Of a stretch of DNA of 64,000 nt, positions 1 to 11,777 are shown piece after piece (the first letter of the stretch is position 1; each line of letters opens with the position of its first letter). The stretch is from Helianthus annuus. Its lineage: Eukaryota; Streptophyta; Magnoliopsida; Asterales; Asteraceae. The stretch lies in the NCBI RefSeq assembly GCF_002127325.2, contig NC_035440.2, forward strand, positions 73,283,819 through 73,347,818, read 5' to 3'. The notes under the pieces were generated by a model. That model was not told where the DNA came from and searched no databases. It worked only from the letters and a program-made list of their open reading frames with translations. A program made the position numbers and the translations under genes.

Positions 1-82
1 TTCAGGAAATTAGCAATAATCCACCAGCGGAAAATAACCTAGATGAAAAATGGGCAAATCTGTATCTGCTCGCTACCGTAGC

Positions 83-1911
83 TGTAACACTCTCATTTAA
101 ATACACAATATTTTCTACCGACTAAATAAGAAAGATCATAATCATTTAAAAGCACAAACACTAATATTAATCCTAGTTTAGCATATAAGTGTTTTAAAAC
201 CACCACAACACTAAAAGGATACATAAGTATTCCTTCCAATTACAAAATTATCACTAATGAACATCTAAGACAAAAGTGAAGAACTACTTCTTGAATGTGT
301 TCGGTTCATAAGCCTTGTGTTGATCACCATCCGCTTGATTGACTTACTTGAAAGCTGGAAATTTAACAAAATAATAATGTTAGAATCCTTCAAATTTCAC
401 ATAATTAAGTGTACGCTTAAAACGGATTCGAAATATGAAATTATACAAAACTTGACAATTTTGGCTGGGCTCCACCGTAAATTACGGTGGTCACCGTAAT
501 TTATGGTGGGCGCTGGACATTTATGGTTCTGCCGTAAATCAGTAAAGAACCACCGTAACGATTCACCCTCTACCGTAAATTACGGTGGCTACCGTAATTT
601 ACGGTAGCTTCTGCATATTTTCCTGTTTTGCTGTTTTGACCCGTTTATTCCGATTTTTGCACTTTTAAGTCATCAAAGCGCAGTACGGGACATTTCTTTG
701 CAACAAGTATGACCCGTTTTGGATCCCTTGCTTCAACACACACGCTCCCATTACCGGTTTGCGTGTTAATATTATTCTTCCCATTACCCGACACATGGGT
801 TTATGGTCTACGAATGAGGTACTTCCGTTTCCCGGTTTGTACCCATCAATGTTAACCCGTTTGGTTTGCCATCATGAAATTCCTCACTTAAGCAACCAAA
901 CCAACACAACTCTATTTTGTTCATAACTAGTAAACAATCCAAAAATGAAAACTAAGTCATCAATATTATAATAGCGTTAACCACGTACCTCAAAGCTTTC
1001 CCTTTAAACGAGCGTCCGCACCGGCTTTACTTCCCGACGCCTCGCTCGTGTTGCCTAAAACATACAAGCCAATTACCATTAGAACCATTCGGCTCATGAC
1101 TAAAGCTTGTTACTTTACCAACACCACAATTTGTGTCGATCAATGTCTTTTAGGCATTTTATCGAGCATCTTATGTGCACGATTTTCTCACAATTCATAA
1201 TTAAGTTTAACATTCATCATTTAGCTATGATAAACTTTAATTTAGGCAATTTCACAAAATTTTCACATCAATAATTCTGGACCTATTTCATTGAACTTGA
1301 ATTACACTAGGATAACATCATAATCCTAGTTTCCCATACTATTCTACAAAATCCTCATATCACCTCTAATGGTGCTTATGAACTTTACAAGAATTAGGCC
1401 AAATTTCAACAAGAAATCGACTAGGGTTCATCCCTATACACTATTTCAATCAAAACAATTATCATGCATGCTCAGATTTGAATCTCATGATTTTATCTGA
1501 AATTTAAGGTAGAACCAAATCATGAAATTTTGCATACCTTACGATCCCTTAGTCAAGGTGATCACAAATCTATATTCAGATTTCAATTCGGACTTGATTT
1601 GAACCTTCAATTGATGAATTTTATGAATGTTAGGGTTTGAGGGGAAATCCCCTTGTTGCCTGCGTTCTGGTCGATCAAACACACACTTAAGTGTGTGTTT
1701 GGTGTGTTATTTTACTAGAAATAATTGAAGTTCCAGATTTGACAAGTTTGGTCCCTCAATTATACATGAGCTATAGAAAAGGGCATTTAATTATACTTTG
1801 TCATATTATGTTAAGATTCCTACTAACTAGGTTATCTTTCCTAGTCTTTTATCTTAACTTACTACTGATATTTAGTTTAAAATGTAACATTATTATTTTC
1901 GGGGTGTTACA
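83..1911 (-). repeat. 3' LTR of GYP-A
   Basis: Direct partner of 6704-8531. It contains a cluster of ACCGTAA/TTACGGT words forming short palindromes at about 470-610 (for example accgtaaattacggt). Open reading frames inside it (317-499, 1691-1927) recur in the other LTR and have no recognisable product; they are LTR sequence, not genes. Confidence 0.93.
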
Positions 1912-1949
1912 AGTCCACCCTCCTTAAAGAGGGTTTCGTCCCCGAAACC
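1912..1949 (-). promoter_or_regulatory. Polypurine tract and adjacent inverted repeat of GYP-A
   Basis: Read on the minus strand, a perfect hairpin GGTTTCGGGGACGAAACC (1932-1949) is followed by AAGGAGGGTGGACT (1912-1925), which abuts the LTR start TGTAACAC. The purine-rich tract is the expected plus-strand primer site for reverse transcription. The hairpin recurs in the other Gypsy elements here. Confidence 0.85.
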
Positions 1950-1952
1950 TGT

Positions 1953-3158
1953 TTATGTATATGACAAAAATTTCATACACGTACCGAAAAGTGTAGGGTG
2001 TAGTCGTTTCATTTCCTCTTCAGACTCCCAAGTGGTGTCTGATCCTTTTCGGTGTTCCCATTTGACCTTTACTTGATAGATCATCTTGTTCCTTAAGCTT
2101 TTCACCTTACGGTCTAGAATTGCAATTGGTCTCACCGCGTAGTTGAGACTATTATCCACCTCGATGTCGTCATAGTGAATATACGCGGTTTCGTCAGCTA
2201 GACATTTCCGGAGATGTGATACATGGAACGTGCTATGTATCCCACTCAACTCTGCGGGCAGTTCGAGACGGTATGCCACCCTACCGACTCGCTCGATGAT
2301 TCTGAAGGGCCCGATAAACCTTGGGCTTAACTTTCCCCTTTTTCTAAACCGGATTATTCCTTTCCATGGTGATACCTTCAACATCACCTTATCACCAACT
2401 TGAAACTCAATTGGTCTTCTTCGTTTGTCTGCATACGCCTTCTGTCGATTTTGGGCCGCCCTCAGGTGAGCTCGGACTACGTCGATCTTTTGATTCGTGA
2501 GTCCGACTATATCCTTATGTGCAAGTTCATGCGGACCAACCTCACCCCAACATACCGGGGTTCGACACTTCCTACCGTATAGCATTTCATACGGAGCCAT
2601 ACCGATGCTTGCGTGGTAACTGTTATTATAAGAAAATTCAACCAACGGTAGGTGAACATCCCAACTACCCCCGAAGTCAATTATGCACGCCCGTAACATA
2701 TCTCCCAATGTTTGTATTGTTCTTTCACTTTGACCATCCGTTTGAGGATGGTACGCGGTGCTAATGAACAATTTAGTTCCCATTTGCCTTTGGAAATCGC
2801 ACCAAAATTTTGAAGTGAACCGGGTATCCCTATCGGACACGATGGATACCGGCACTCCGTGGCGTGCTATTATCTCATTAGTGTACACTTCCGACATCTT
2901 CTCTGACGTATAAGTTTCTCGGATAGGGATGAAGTGGGCACTTTTGGTTAGTCTGTCCACAATTACCCAAATGGCATCAAAACCACGGCTAGTTCTGGGC
3001 AGTTTGGTTAGCAGGTCCATTGTAATTTGTTCCCACTTCCAAACTGGAATATCTAATGGTTGCAACTTGCCGTATGGTTTTTAATGCTCCGCTTTGACTT
3101 GTAAACAAGTCAAACACTTCTCCACGTATTTAGCCACATCTCTTTTCATCCCCGGCCA
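1953..3158 (-). pseudogene. GYP-A integrase and chromodomain (interrupted)
   Basis: C-terminal part of pol. The HHCC zinc finger begins in the preceding segment (HPG motif) and ends here in CLTCLQVKAEH. The catalytic core shows DRLTKSAHF, then SDRDTRF, then [12 protein letters not shown], consistent with the D,D,E triad. A GPF/Y module (FIGPFRIIERVGRVAYRLEL) and a C-terminal chromodomain ending VKWEHRKGSDTTWESEEEM follow. The frame is opened upstream by a TAG at 3159-3161 (replacing Trp in NYWWPG) and broken again by TAA at 3081-3083 (probably Gln). The natural stop is at 1953-1955, just before the hairpin and polypurine tract. Chromodomain integrases are thought to steer insertion toward heterochromatin. 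Confidence 0.9.
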
Positions 3159-4349
3159 CTAATAGTTTTGCTTCAAATCCCTATACATCTTAGTCGCTCC
3201 GGGATGGATCGAATAGCGAGACTTATGAGCCTCGTCAAGCAGGAGGCTCTTAACACCACATGTGTTTGGGACCCAAATCCTATCATTCCGGCATTTCATC
3301 CCATTACTTCCTTTCGTAAGGTCTTTTACCATCCCTTTTATACGCTCTTTCTTCCAATTTTCTTTCTTTAACGCTTCGGTTTGGGCTTCTCGGATACGCT
3401 CAAGCAAACCTGAAGTTACTACCAACTGCATAGACCGTACTCGAATTGGGGCGTACTCATCCTTTCGGCTAAGGGCATCTGCCACCACATTAGCCTTTCC
3501 GGGGTGGTAGTGGATCTCGCAGTCGTAGTCTTTCACCACTTCTAACCAACGTCTCTGCCTCATATTTAACTCCTTCTGATCGAAGAAGTACTTCAAACTC
3601 TTATGGTCAGTGAAAATAGTACTTTTCACACCATACAAGTAACGCCTCCAGATTTTCAACGCAAAGACCACGGCCGCCAACTCAAGATCATGAGTGGGGT
3701 ACTTTGTTTCATGCGGCTTAAGTTGCCTAGGGGCATATGCGATCACCCTTCCCCTTTGCATTAGCACGCAACCAAGGCCTAGGTGCGATGCATCCGAATA
3801 CACTACCATATCCTCCGTACCATCCGGTAAAGTCAACACCGGTGCACAGGTTAACTTTTCTTTTAATGTCTGAAATGCCTTTTCTTGATCGCTTCCCCAG
3901 ACGAACTTCTCATTCTTGCGGGTCAATTTGGTCAACGGCGTTGCGATTTTGGAGAAATCCTGAATGAATCTCCGATAGTAACCTGCCAACCACAAGAAAC
4001 TTCTAATTTCGGATGGATTCTTTGGAGGGCTCCATTTTGACACCGCTTCCACCTTCGACGGATCCACCAATATTCCCTCGGCACTTATGACGTGCCCTAG
4101 GAATTGCACCTCTCGTAACCAGAAGGCGCATTTTGAGAATTTAGCATATAATCTTTCCCGCCTTAATACCTCCAATACTTCTCATAAATGGTTAGCGTGC
4201 TCCGCCTCGTTTCTTGAATAAACGAGGATGTCGTCTATAAAAACAATCACCGATCTATCGAGCATCGGCTTGCAAACCCGGTTCATGAGGTCCATGAAAG
4301 CCGCGGGCGCATTCGTCAATCCGAAAGACATCACAAGAAATTCGTAATG
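3159..4349 (-). pseudogene. GYP-A reverse transcriptase C-terminus and RNase H
   Basis: Contains the RT active-site motif FIDDILVYS near 4210-4240, the thumb/connection region ([19 protein letters not shown]), and RNase H with [19 protein letters not shown], the TDHKSL motif and [16 protein letters not shown], then the start of the integrase zinc finger. An in-frame TGA at 4182-4184 (CGA to TGA by comparison with GYP-B and GYP-C) splits it after the catalytic motif. The segment opens after a TGA at 4350-4352. Confidence 0.88.
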
Positions 4350-5308
4350 TCAGTATCGTGTTCGGAATGCCGTTTTTGGTACATCATTTTCCTTTACCCT
4401 TAATTGGTGGTAACCCGATTTCAAATCGATTTTTGAAAACCAGCTAGCGCCTTGTAATTGATCGAATAAGTCGTCGATTCTCGAGAGTGGGTATCGATTC
4501 TTTACCGTGAGTTTGTTTAACTCCCGGTAATCAATACACATCCGCATGCTCCCGTCCTTTTTCTTTACAAATAGCACGGGAGCTCCCCAAGGAGACACGC
4601 TAGGCCGGATGAATCCCTTTTCAAGTAAATCTTGTAACTGAGACATTAATTCCTGCAGTTCTGACGATGCCAATCTATAAGGTGTCTTAGCAACTGGTTT
4701 AGCACCCGGGGTCAGTTCAATCCCGAACTCTATTTCGCGCTCTGGTGGCATTCCCGGAAGATCCTCGGGAAAGACATCTTCAAATTCACGCACCACAGGT
4801 ACGTCTTCAATCCTTGGCGTTTCTTTTTCGACGTCACGTACGTAAGTTAAATATGCCTTACACCCGTGTAGTATAAACTTGCGGGCTTCTACCATCGAGC
4901 ATATCATGGGATTACAAGCCTTCTCCCCATAGATGATGACACGCCTTCCGCTCGGAGACGTTAGGTGTATCTCCTTACGTAAGCATATCACCTTAGCATG
5001 GTAGCGGGATAGCCAATCCATTCCGACGACCACTTGAAATTCACCCATGGACATGGGTATTAAATCAATGGAGTATTCCTCGCCATCGATATTCAATTTG
5101 CATTCCCGACATACATCACAGACAAGAAAACTTTTGTTATTACCTACTTCTACTTCCATTGGCATAGGTAATTTTGTTAATGTAAACATGGGGTTTTGAA
5201 TAAATCTATGTGAAACAAAAGACTTATTCGCACCTGTATCAAATAAAACACGTGCAAGGATCGAATTTACAGTAAAGATACCTGTAACCACGTCGGGTTC
5301 CATTTTTT
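4350..5308 (-). pseudogene. GYP-A aspartic protease and N-terminal RT
   Basis: Begins after the frameshift at the A-run complementary to 5303-5308. A retropepsin motif [11 protein letters not shown] gives the catalytic DTG, with a second flap/core region ending [14 protein letters not shown] fingers and palm follow: [35 protein letters not shown] and [13 protein letters not shown]. It ends at a TGA (4350-4352) in RTRYGHYEF, replacing Gly. The frame is +1 relative to gag; since GYP-B and GYP-C have gag and protease in one frame, a one-base insertion in the A-run is the simplest explanation. Confidence 0.88.
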
Positions 5309-6405
5309 GCTTCAGCAGCAGTGATTTGGAACGACCTTGCCTTAGCTTTTGGGGTTTCATCCCTAGAGTCGGCACTCTCTTTCTTTCCCACCAATTCCGG
5401 ACATTCTGACTTTTTATGACCCGGTTGGTAACATTTATAGCACACCGTTACTTTGTCTGGGCAATTTGCAACCCCATGCCCTATCTTGCCACATGCCACA
5501 CAAGGTTTGTTCTTGAAGTAGCATTCACCCTTATGAGTGCGTCCACATGTTTTGCAACTCGGAGAACCTCCTTTTGCACTTCCCTTCTTCGAAGATTCAG
5601 CTACCTTTGGCTTCTTTGCGGGACTCGGGTTTTCATCCAAGGCCCTCCTCTCACCTCTTTCAACTTGCCTTTTTAGTTCAATCTCGCGTTCCCGCGCCGC
5701 ATTGATTATATCGGTGAGGCTTTCATAATGTGAGGGGGTCATGAACTCCCTATATTCAGCCCTAAGCATGGTGTGATAATAATAGATTTTCTGTTCTTCA
5801 GTTTTGGCCAAGTCATCACAAAACTTGAGCTTATCCATGAACATCCCCGTAATTTTATCAACGGTTTCACCTTTTTGTCTCAATTGCATAAATTCCTCCT
5901 TTATCTTATTTATCACTGCCTTGGGGCTATGATGTTTGAGGAATGGTGCTTTGAAATCTTCCCAAGTCATTGCCCTTATTGCTTCAACACCCCTTTCGTT
6001 TCTAAGGTTGTCCCACCAATCCTTGGCTTGGCCTCTAAGTTGGCCAGTTCCATAAGCCACGAAGTCACTTTCATCACAATGCGTTCGTTCGAAAACACCC
6101 TCAATATCGCTTATCCACCTTTGACAAGCAATTGGATCTACCTCTCCATTGAAAATTGGGGGCTTACACGCCATAAACTTGTTGTAAGAACAACCTTTCT
6201 TTTCCTTAGCCTTGCCTCTATCACTGGTAAGGTCTTCTCTTAATTCACCAATTCTTTCCTCCATAGTCGAAAGTAAGGTGTTTTGCATTCTTTCCACAAA
6301 CCTTGGTAGGCTAACTTCGATGGCCCTTCCAACTTCCTCGGCAATCTTCTCTTTCAACTCGTCGGTAGTGAGGGATAGAACATTGTCACTAGCACCTCCC
6401 GACAT
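5303..6405 (-). pseudogene. GYP-A gag
   Basis: Capsid/nucleocapsid protein starting MSGGASDNVL at 6405. The retrotransposon gag core (CQRWISDIEGVFERTHCDES, then DWWDNLR) occupies about residues 80-230. The nucleocapsid has a Cys-rich segment and two CCHC knuckles, CVACGKIGHGVANC and [14 protein letters not shown], at about residues 300-335. The reading frame runs to 5239, but its last 20 or so residues are out of the conserved protease frame, so true homology ends at the A-run at 5303-5308. No intron is evident here, unlike GYP-C. Confidence 0.88.
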
Positions 6406-6703
6406 CTTCTTACTGAAATGTTAAAATGATTCGATAAATAATCTTGTTCAATCGCTCTCATGCCTTTACATGAGACTTCGTACTCATTATTCGGCCAAGT
6501 ATATATAACTTTGCCTTATCATTTATACTAAGTGTACTTCCCGGGTTCGAGTATATCACTATACTCCTCCCATACACAATAAATCGTTATCCTTTTAAAT
6601 CTTTTTTTTTAAATTTAATTTGCTTTAATTAAATTCTTACCGGATGTTGATCAAGCCTTGAACCGAACACAATTCTCTTTAACCTTAGCTCTGAATACCA
6701 ACT
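6406..6703 (-). promoter_or_regulatory. GYP-A 5' leader with tRNA-Met-type primer binding site
   Basis: Untranslated leader between the 5' LTR and gag. Positions 6688-6700 read on the minus strand give TGGTATTCAGAGC, which matches the initiator-tRNA-Met PBS (TGGTATCAGAGC) except for one inserted T. It lies three bases from the LTR end. No other feature was seen. Confidence 0.8.
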
Positions 6704-8531
6704 TGTAACACTCTCATTTAAATACACAATATTTTCTACCGACTAAATAAGAAAGATCATAATCATTTAAAAGCACAAACACTAATATTAATCCTAGTTT
6801 AGCACATAAGTGTTTTAAAACCACCACAACACTAAAAGGATACATAAGTATTCCTTCCATTACAAAATTATCACTAATGAACATCTAAGACAAAAGTGAA
6901 GAACTACTTCTTGAATGTGTTCGGTTCATAAGCCTTGTGTTGATCACCATCCGCTTGATTGACTTACTTGAAAGCTGGAAATTTAACAAAATAATAATGT
7001 TAGAATCCTTCAAATTTCACATAATTAAGTGTACGCTTAAAATGGATTCGAAATATGAAATTATACAAAACTTGACAATTTTGGCTGGGCTCCACCGTAA
7101 ATTACGGTGGTCACCGTAATTTACGGTGGGCGCTGGACATTTATGGTTCTGCCGTAAATCAGTAAAGAACCACCGTAACGATTCACCCTCTACTGTAAAT
7201 TACGGTGGCTACCGTAATTTACGATAGCTTCTGCATATTTTCCTGTTTTGCTGTTTTGACCCGTTTATTCCGATTTTTGCACTTTTAAGTCATCAAAGCG
7301 CAGTACGGGACATTTCTTTGCAACAAGTATGACCCGTTTTGGATCCCTTGCTTCAACACACACGCTCCCATTACCGGTTTGCGTGTTAATATTATTCTTC
7401 CCATTTCCCGACACATGGGTTTATGGTCTACGAATGAGGTACTTCCGTTTCCCGGTTTGTACCCATCAATGTTAACCCGTTTGGTTTGCCATCATGAAAT
7501 TCCTCACTTAAGCAACCAAACCAACACAACTCTATATTGTTCATAACTAGTAAACAATCCAAAAATGAAAACTAAGTCATCAATATTATAATAGCGTTAA
7601 CCACGTACCTCAAAGCTTTCCCTTTAAACGAGCGTCCGCACCGGCTTGACTTCCCGACGCCTCGCTCGTGTTGCCTAAAACATACAAGCCAATTACCATT
7701 AGAACCATTCGGCTCATGACTAAAGCTTGTTACTTTACCAACACCACAATTTGTGTCGATCAATGTCTTTTAGGCATTTTATCGAGCATCTTATGTGCAC
7801 GATTTTCTCACAATTCACAATTAAGTTTAACATTCATCATTTAGCTATGATAAACTTTAATTTAGGCAATTTCACAAAATTTTCACATCAATAATTCTGG
7901 ACCTATTTCATTGAACTTGAATTACACTAGGATAACATCATAATCCTAGTTTCCCATACTATTCTACAAAATCCTCATATCACCTCTAATGGTGCTTATG
8001 AACTTTACAAGAATTAGGCCAAATTTCAACAAGAAATCGACTAGGGTTCATCCCTATACACTATTTCAATCAAAACAATTATCATGCATGCTCAGATTTG
8101 AATCTCATGATTTTATCTAAAATTTAAGGTAGAACCAAATCATGAAATTTTGCATACCTTACGATCCCTTAGTCAAGGTGATCACAAATCTATATTCAGA
8201 TTTCAATTCGGACTTGATTTGAACCTTCAATTGATGAATTTTATGAATGTTAGGGTTTGAGGGGAAATCCCCTTGTTGCCTGCGTTCTGGTCGATCAAAC
8301 ACACACTTAAGTGTGTGTTTGGTGTGTTATTTTACTAGTAATAATTGAAGTTCCAGATTTGACAAGTTTGGTCCCTCAATTATACATGAGCTATAGAAAA
8401 GGGCATTTAATTATACTTTGTCATATTATGTTAAGATTCCTACTAACTAGGTTATCTTTCCTAGTCTTTTATCTTAACTTACTACTGATATTTAGTTTAA
8501 AATGTAACATTAATATTTTCGGGGTGTTACA
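6704..8531 (-). repeat. 5' LTR of GYP-A
   Basis: Near-identical to 83-1911. It ends in TGTTACA at 8531 and is followed directly by the target duplication GTAGC. ORFs within it (6937-7119, 7572-7763, 8311-8535) are the same spurious frames as in the other LTR. Confidence 0.93.
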
Positions 8532-8700
8532 GTAGCAGAAAATGCAAATCTTTAAACTTTAAATCAAGAAATAAGTACTTCCCAGTAAATAAATAAATAA
8601 ATTTGAGTGTGTTCTGTTTGCTGTTATGTTGTACAAATTAGTATGCAATAAAAATGTTTATTTGTTAAGCTTTGTTCCAAAGTTTTAACTTAGCATTTTT
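8532..8700 (+). other. GYP-B leader upstream of the extra ORF
   Basis: Continues directly from 1-82 once GYP-A is removed. It is AT-rich and holds no ORF or primer site; the GYP-B PBS must lie outside the window. Confidence 0.6.
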
Positions 8701-9465
8701 GTGCATTTTGCATATATGCTACACAGCATGAGTGAGCTATCCGAGGCGTTTCAGAACCTCAACCTCTATCCTGTGCCAATTGAAGTCTCCCACAACTTCA
8801 CTGGTTACATTGCCGACATAGAGGAACCTCTGGAATTCCAAGCTCCACCGCTGGAAAAAGCAAAACCTAAAAAGAGGAGAAGATATGTAGGGTGGCGAAA
8901 AGTGCGCAGAAGGAAACCTGCAACTAGGAGACTCCCTAAAATAGAAAATCCTGTAAGTATGAGCAAGGGAAAGGAAATAGAAACTGGAGAAAGTTCCAAA
9001 CCAGTAGGGACAGAAATAGGGATAGACCTAAAGAAAAAGGGAATAGAGATCGGAGAAAGCTCTAAACAGCCGGAGGAGATCACATTACAGGACGAAATAG
9101 ACCGTCTACTGGCCAATTGTGATGTCATAGAGCCTGTCAACAATAATCTCTTCTCTTATCCTGCTACAGCCCAATTCCCAATAAACCTAGAACCCGTGAT
9201 TCCAGACCCACTAGTCCACACACGACCATTAGGCCAAATGGAAGAATGGTGGACCAACGACTGGCAATTCCAGAATATAGTCAATAGTCCCTATAGTTTT
9301 CTCCCACAGTTTGATCCAGAACCTATCCCTAATCCGCCAATGAGCTATGAAAATTTAGTTGAACTGCATCAGTTTGGTGAAGAACTGATAGGCACTGGGA
9401 ATAGGATCAGGGAAATTGGGGAGCAGATTTCCTGGAAGTATGACGAAAGGGAACGTCACTACTGA
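8701..9465 (+). CDS. Extra ORF upstream of gag in GYP-B
   Basis: A 254-residue open frame between the leader and gag, unbroken by stops although the polyprotein downstream has two. I do not recognise the product. The first in-frame ATG is given; a second at codon 10 (MSELSEAFQNL) is an equally good start. A strongly basic stretch (about residues 57-82, AKPKKRRRY and RRRKPATRR) could act as a nuclear localisation or nucleic-acid-binding signal. Acidic/Lys-rich near-repeats of KGKEIETGESSKP and KKGIEIGESSKQP follow at residues 90-125. The C-terminal half is Pro- and Trp-containing and ends in a possibly helical segment (LVELHQFGEELIGTGNRIREI). No gag, zinc-finger or envelope feature is visible. 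It could be a lineage-specific accessory protein or a captured exon. Confidence 0.6.
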   Translation: MHFAYMLHSMSELSEAFQNLNLYPVPIEVSHNFTGYIADIEEPLEFQAPPLEKAKPKKRRRYVGWRKVRRRKPATRRLPKIENPVSMSKGKEIETGESSKPVGTEIGIDLKKKGIEIGESSKQPEEITLQDEIDRLLANCDVIEPVNNNLFSYPATAQFPINLEPVIPDPLVHTRPLGQMEEWWTNDWQFQNIVNSPYSFLPQFDPEPIPNPPMSYENLVELHQFGEELIGTGNRIREIGEQISWKYDERERHY

Positions 9466-9734
9466 ACTGCCAATTAATCCAAGAATAGTGGGGAGAGTTT
9501 GGAAAAGTTTGTATTATAACTAATACAGTAAAACTAACTCTGTAAAATGGGCAATAAAACAATGTAAGATAAAAGGTGTGTATTGAAGCAGATATAATAT
9601 ATAAAACAAAACAGAAGTCGAGGCATCGACAATTTTGCTTATATTTGTATGTTGTAATAATCTATGTGTTTATCTGTGTTGATTTTATTACCAATAATTA
9701 GATACTAATAATTCCTATCAATATAAATTAGCAG
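9466..9734 (+). other. Spacer between the extra ORF and gag of GYP-B
   Basis: AT-rich, about 270 bases, with no ORF. It could hold a splice acceptor or an internal ribosome entry feature for gag, but none can be identified by eye. Confidence 0.4.
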
Positions 9735-11777
9735 ATGGAAAACGCTAGTAATGAACCAGTTAATATAGAGAATCAATCTGAGCAAAATCAGGAAAACCAA
9801 TACATGACTAGACAAGATATTGAGAATATCATTACTCAAGGGATAACCAATGCTATTCCAGAAATCATGGCTGCTGCTAGGAAACCTGTTGAATCACAAC
9901 AAATCATTCCTAGTAAACGTACTCAGGAAGATAATTTTAGCCATAGTGTAAATGGAGGCAGCAATCATGATAATCATGATAACAATCCGCAACAGGCCCC
10001 ACTCCCTAAGAAAATGAAAGCTGCAACGCCTGGTTGCACTTACAAGGAATTTCTTGCTTGCAAACCCACAGAATTTGCAGGTAATGAAGGGGCAACTGCA
10101 ACACTGCGATGGTTAGAGAAAACCGAAGCAGTAATTGCAATAAGTAAATGTGCTGAAGAAGATCAAGTGATGTATGCGTCAAACCTGTTCAAAGAAGGGG
10201 CGCTAGAATGGTGGAACACAGTGCTACAAGCAAAAGGAAGAAGGGTGGCCTATGCAATGAATTGGGAAGAATTTAAGAGTCTTGTCGAAAGAAAATTCTG
10301 TCCCGAATACGAAAAGGAACAAATGGCAAACAAGTTCCTGAGTCATCGTATGGTAGGCGTAGATTGTCAAGGATATACTTCGACATTCTTCGAATATGCG
10401 AGAGTGGTACCTAACCTGGCTTCGCTAGAACCGGTACTCATTTCCCGTTATATTTGGGGATTAATCGGAGAAATCCGTAACATCGTTAAAGCTGCAAGAC
10501 CACGCACTATTGACGATGCTGTAGAGTTAGCCAACACCTTAACCGATGAACTGGTGCGCACAAGAGAAGAAGATCGAAAGAAGGAATTGGCTCAGAAGAT
10601 TACCCAGGGATTTCGTACGGGTAATAATAACCACTTTAAAAGAAGAGGAACAGGGCAATCCTCAACCCCTCCATTCTGCAGAAATTGCAAGAGAAAGCAT
10701 TTTGGAAGATGCTATATAACCTGCAATTTTTGCAAATCAGTAGGACATAGTGAAGATAACTGCAAAAAGAAAGCCATAGTCTGCTATAACTGTGGAGAAA
10801 CCGGACATTACAAATTAGAATGCCCTAAATTGGTTAAAGCCGCAGATAATAAAGGCAAGCAAGCTGAAGGGGCAACTAAGAAGAATGTTCGCGCATTCCA
10901 ACTGACCACTCAAGAAGCCGAACTCATTCCAGACGTGATAGCGGGTACGTTCTTAGTACATAACGTCTATGCAAAAGTATTATTTGACTCTGGTGCAAAC
11001 CAAAGTTTCATTAATACTTCATTCTGCCAAGCTCTTAACTTACCTCTAACTACCCTTAGGCAGATTTTTACAGTCGAAACGGCAGATGGAAATTCTGTCA
11101 ACATAGATAAGGTATTGCAAGAAGGAAAGATAGAACTGTTAGGCCATAAGTTTTCTGCAAACTTGTTACCTATGAATTTAGCCGGATTCGATGTAGTATT
11201 AGGAATGGATTGGTTAGTCGCCAACCATGCTCGAATCCTGTGTGATAATAATTCCGTAGAAATCCGTACCCCCACAGGAGAAGTAATCTCAATTACAGGA
11301 GATAGACCTCAGAAGCCATTAAAATTCATTTCAGTAATGAAATTGGCTAGTTATTCAAGGAAACAAGAAATGGTGTATATAATTTCTGTAATCATTAACA
11401 CTAAAAGTAAGGAACACAAGGACATTCCTATAGTTTCAGAATACCCAGATGTCTTTCCAGAAGAATTACCTGGGTTACCACCACATAGGGAAGTAGAGTT
11501 TAGAATTCATCTAATTCCAGGTACTACACCAATAGCTAAGGCACCTTATCGATTAGCACCTACTAAAATACTAGAATTGAAAAAGCAGTTAGATGAATTA
11601 CTAAGCAAAGGATTTATACAATCTAGTTCATCCCCTTGGGGTGCACCAGTGTTGTTTGTGAAAAAGAAAGATGGGTCGATGAGAATGTGTATCGATTATA
11701 GGGAATTGAATAAGGTTACAATTAAGAATCGATACCCACTACCTAGGATTGATGATCTTTTTGATCAATTGCAATGA
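9735..11777 (+). pseudogene. GYP-B gag, protease and N-terminal RT
   Basis: A single 680-codon frame. The gag core includes [20 protein letters not shown] and EWWNTV (about residues 120-175). The nucleocapsid has CCHC knuckles [14 protein letters not shown] (about residue 330) and [14 protein letters not shown] (about 349). The protease motif is [11 protein letters not shown] (about 413), followed by [15 protein letters not shown] starts near residue 590 (PYRLAPTK) and reaches CIDYRELNK and DDLFDQLQ. The frame ends at TGA (11775-11777), where GYP-A and GYP-C encode Gly after QLQ, so this is a nonsense mutation and not a natural end. Gag and pol share one frame with no frameshift. Confidence 0.9.

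Larger units (their letters stand above)
83..8531 (-). mobile_element. GYP-A: complete Gypsy chromovirus with both LTRs
   Basis: An 8.4 kb minus-strand LTR retrotransposon with flanking 5-bp target duplications GTAGC. LTRs at 83-1911 and 6704-8531 begin TGTAACAC and end TGTTACA; by eye they differ at about a dozen sites over 1.8 kb, so the insertion is young. The PBS-like site next to the right LTR and the purine tract next to the left LTR fix the orientation: the right LTR is 5'. Coding order on the minus strand is gag, protease, RT, RNase H, integrase, chromodomain. One frameshift and four nonsense codons mean this copy cannot make its own full polyprotein. It is inserted inside GYP-B. Confidence 0.95.

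Noticed and set aside
317..1927. ORFs in LTRs (e.g. 317-499, 1691-1927, and their copies 6937-7119, 8311-8535, 17405-17587, 28013-28195)
   Set aside because: They recur because LTRs are duplicated; no codon bias, motif or domain supports translation.
5239..5302. Programmed frameshift between gag and protease in GYP-A
   Set aside because: The shift is +1 at an A6 run, and GYP-B and GYP-C have gag and protease in one frame, so a one-base insertion is more likely.
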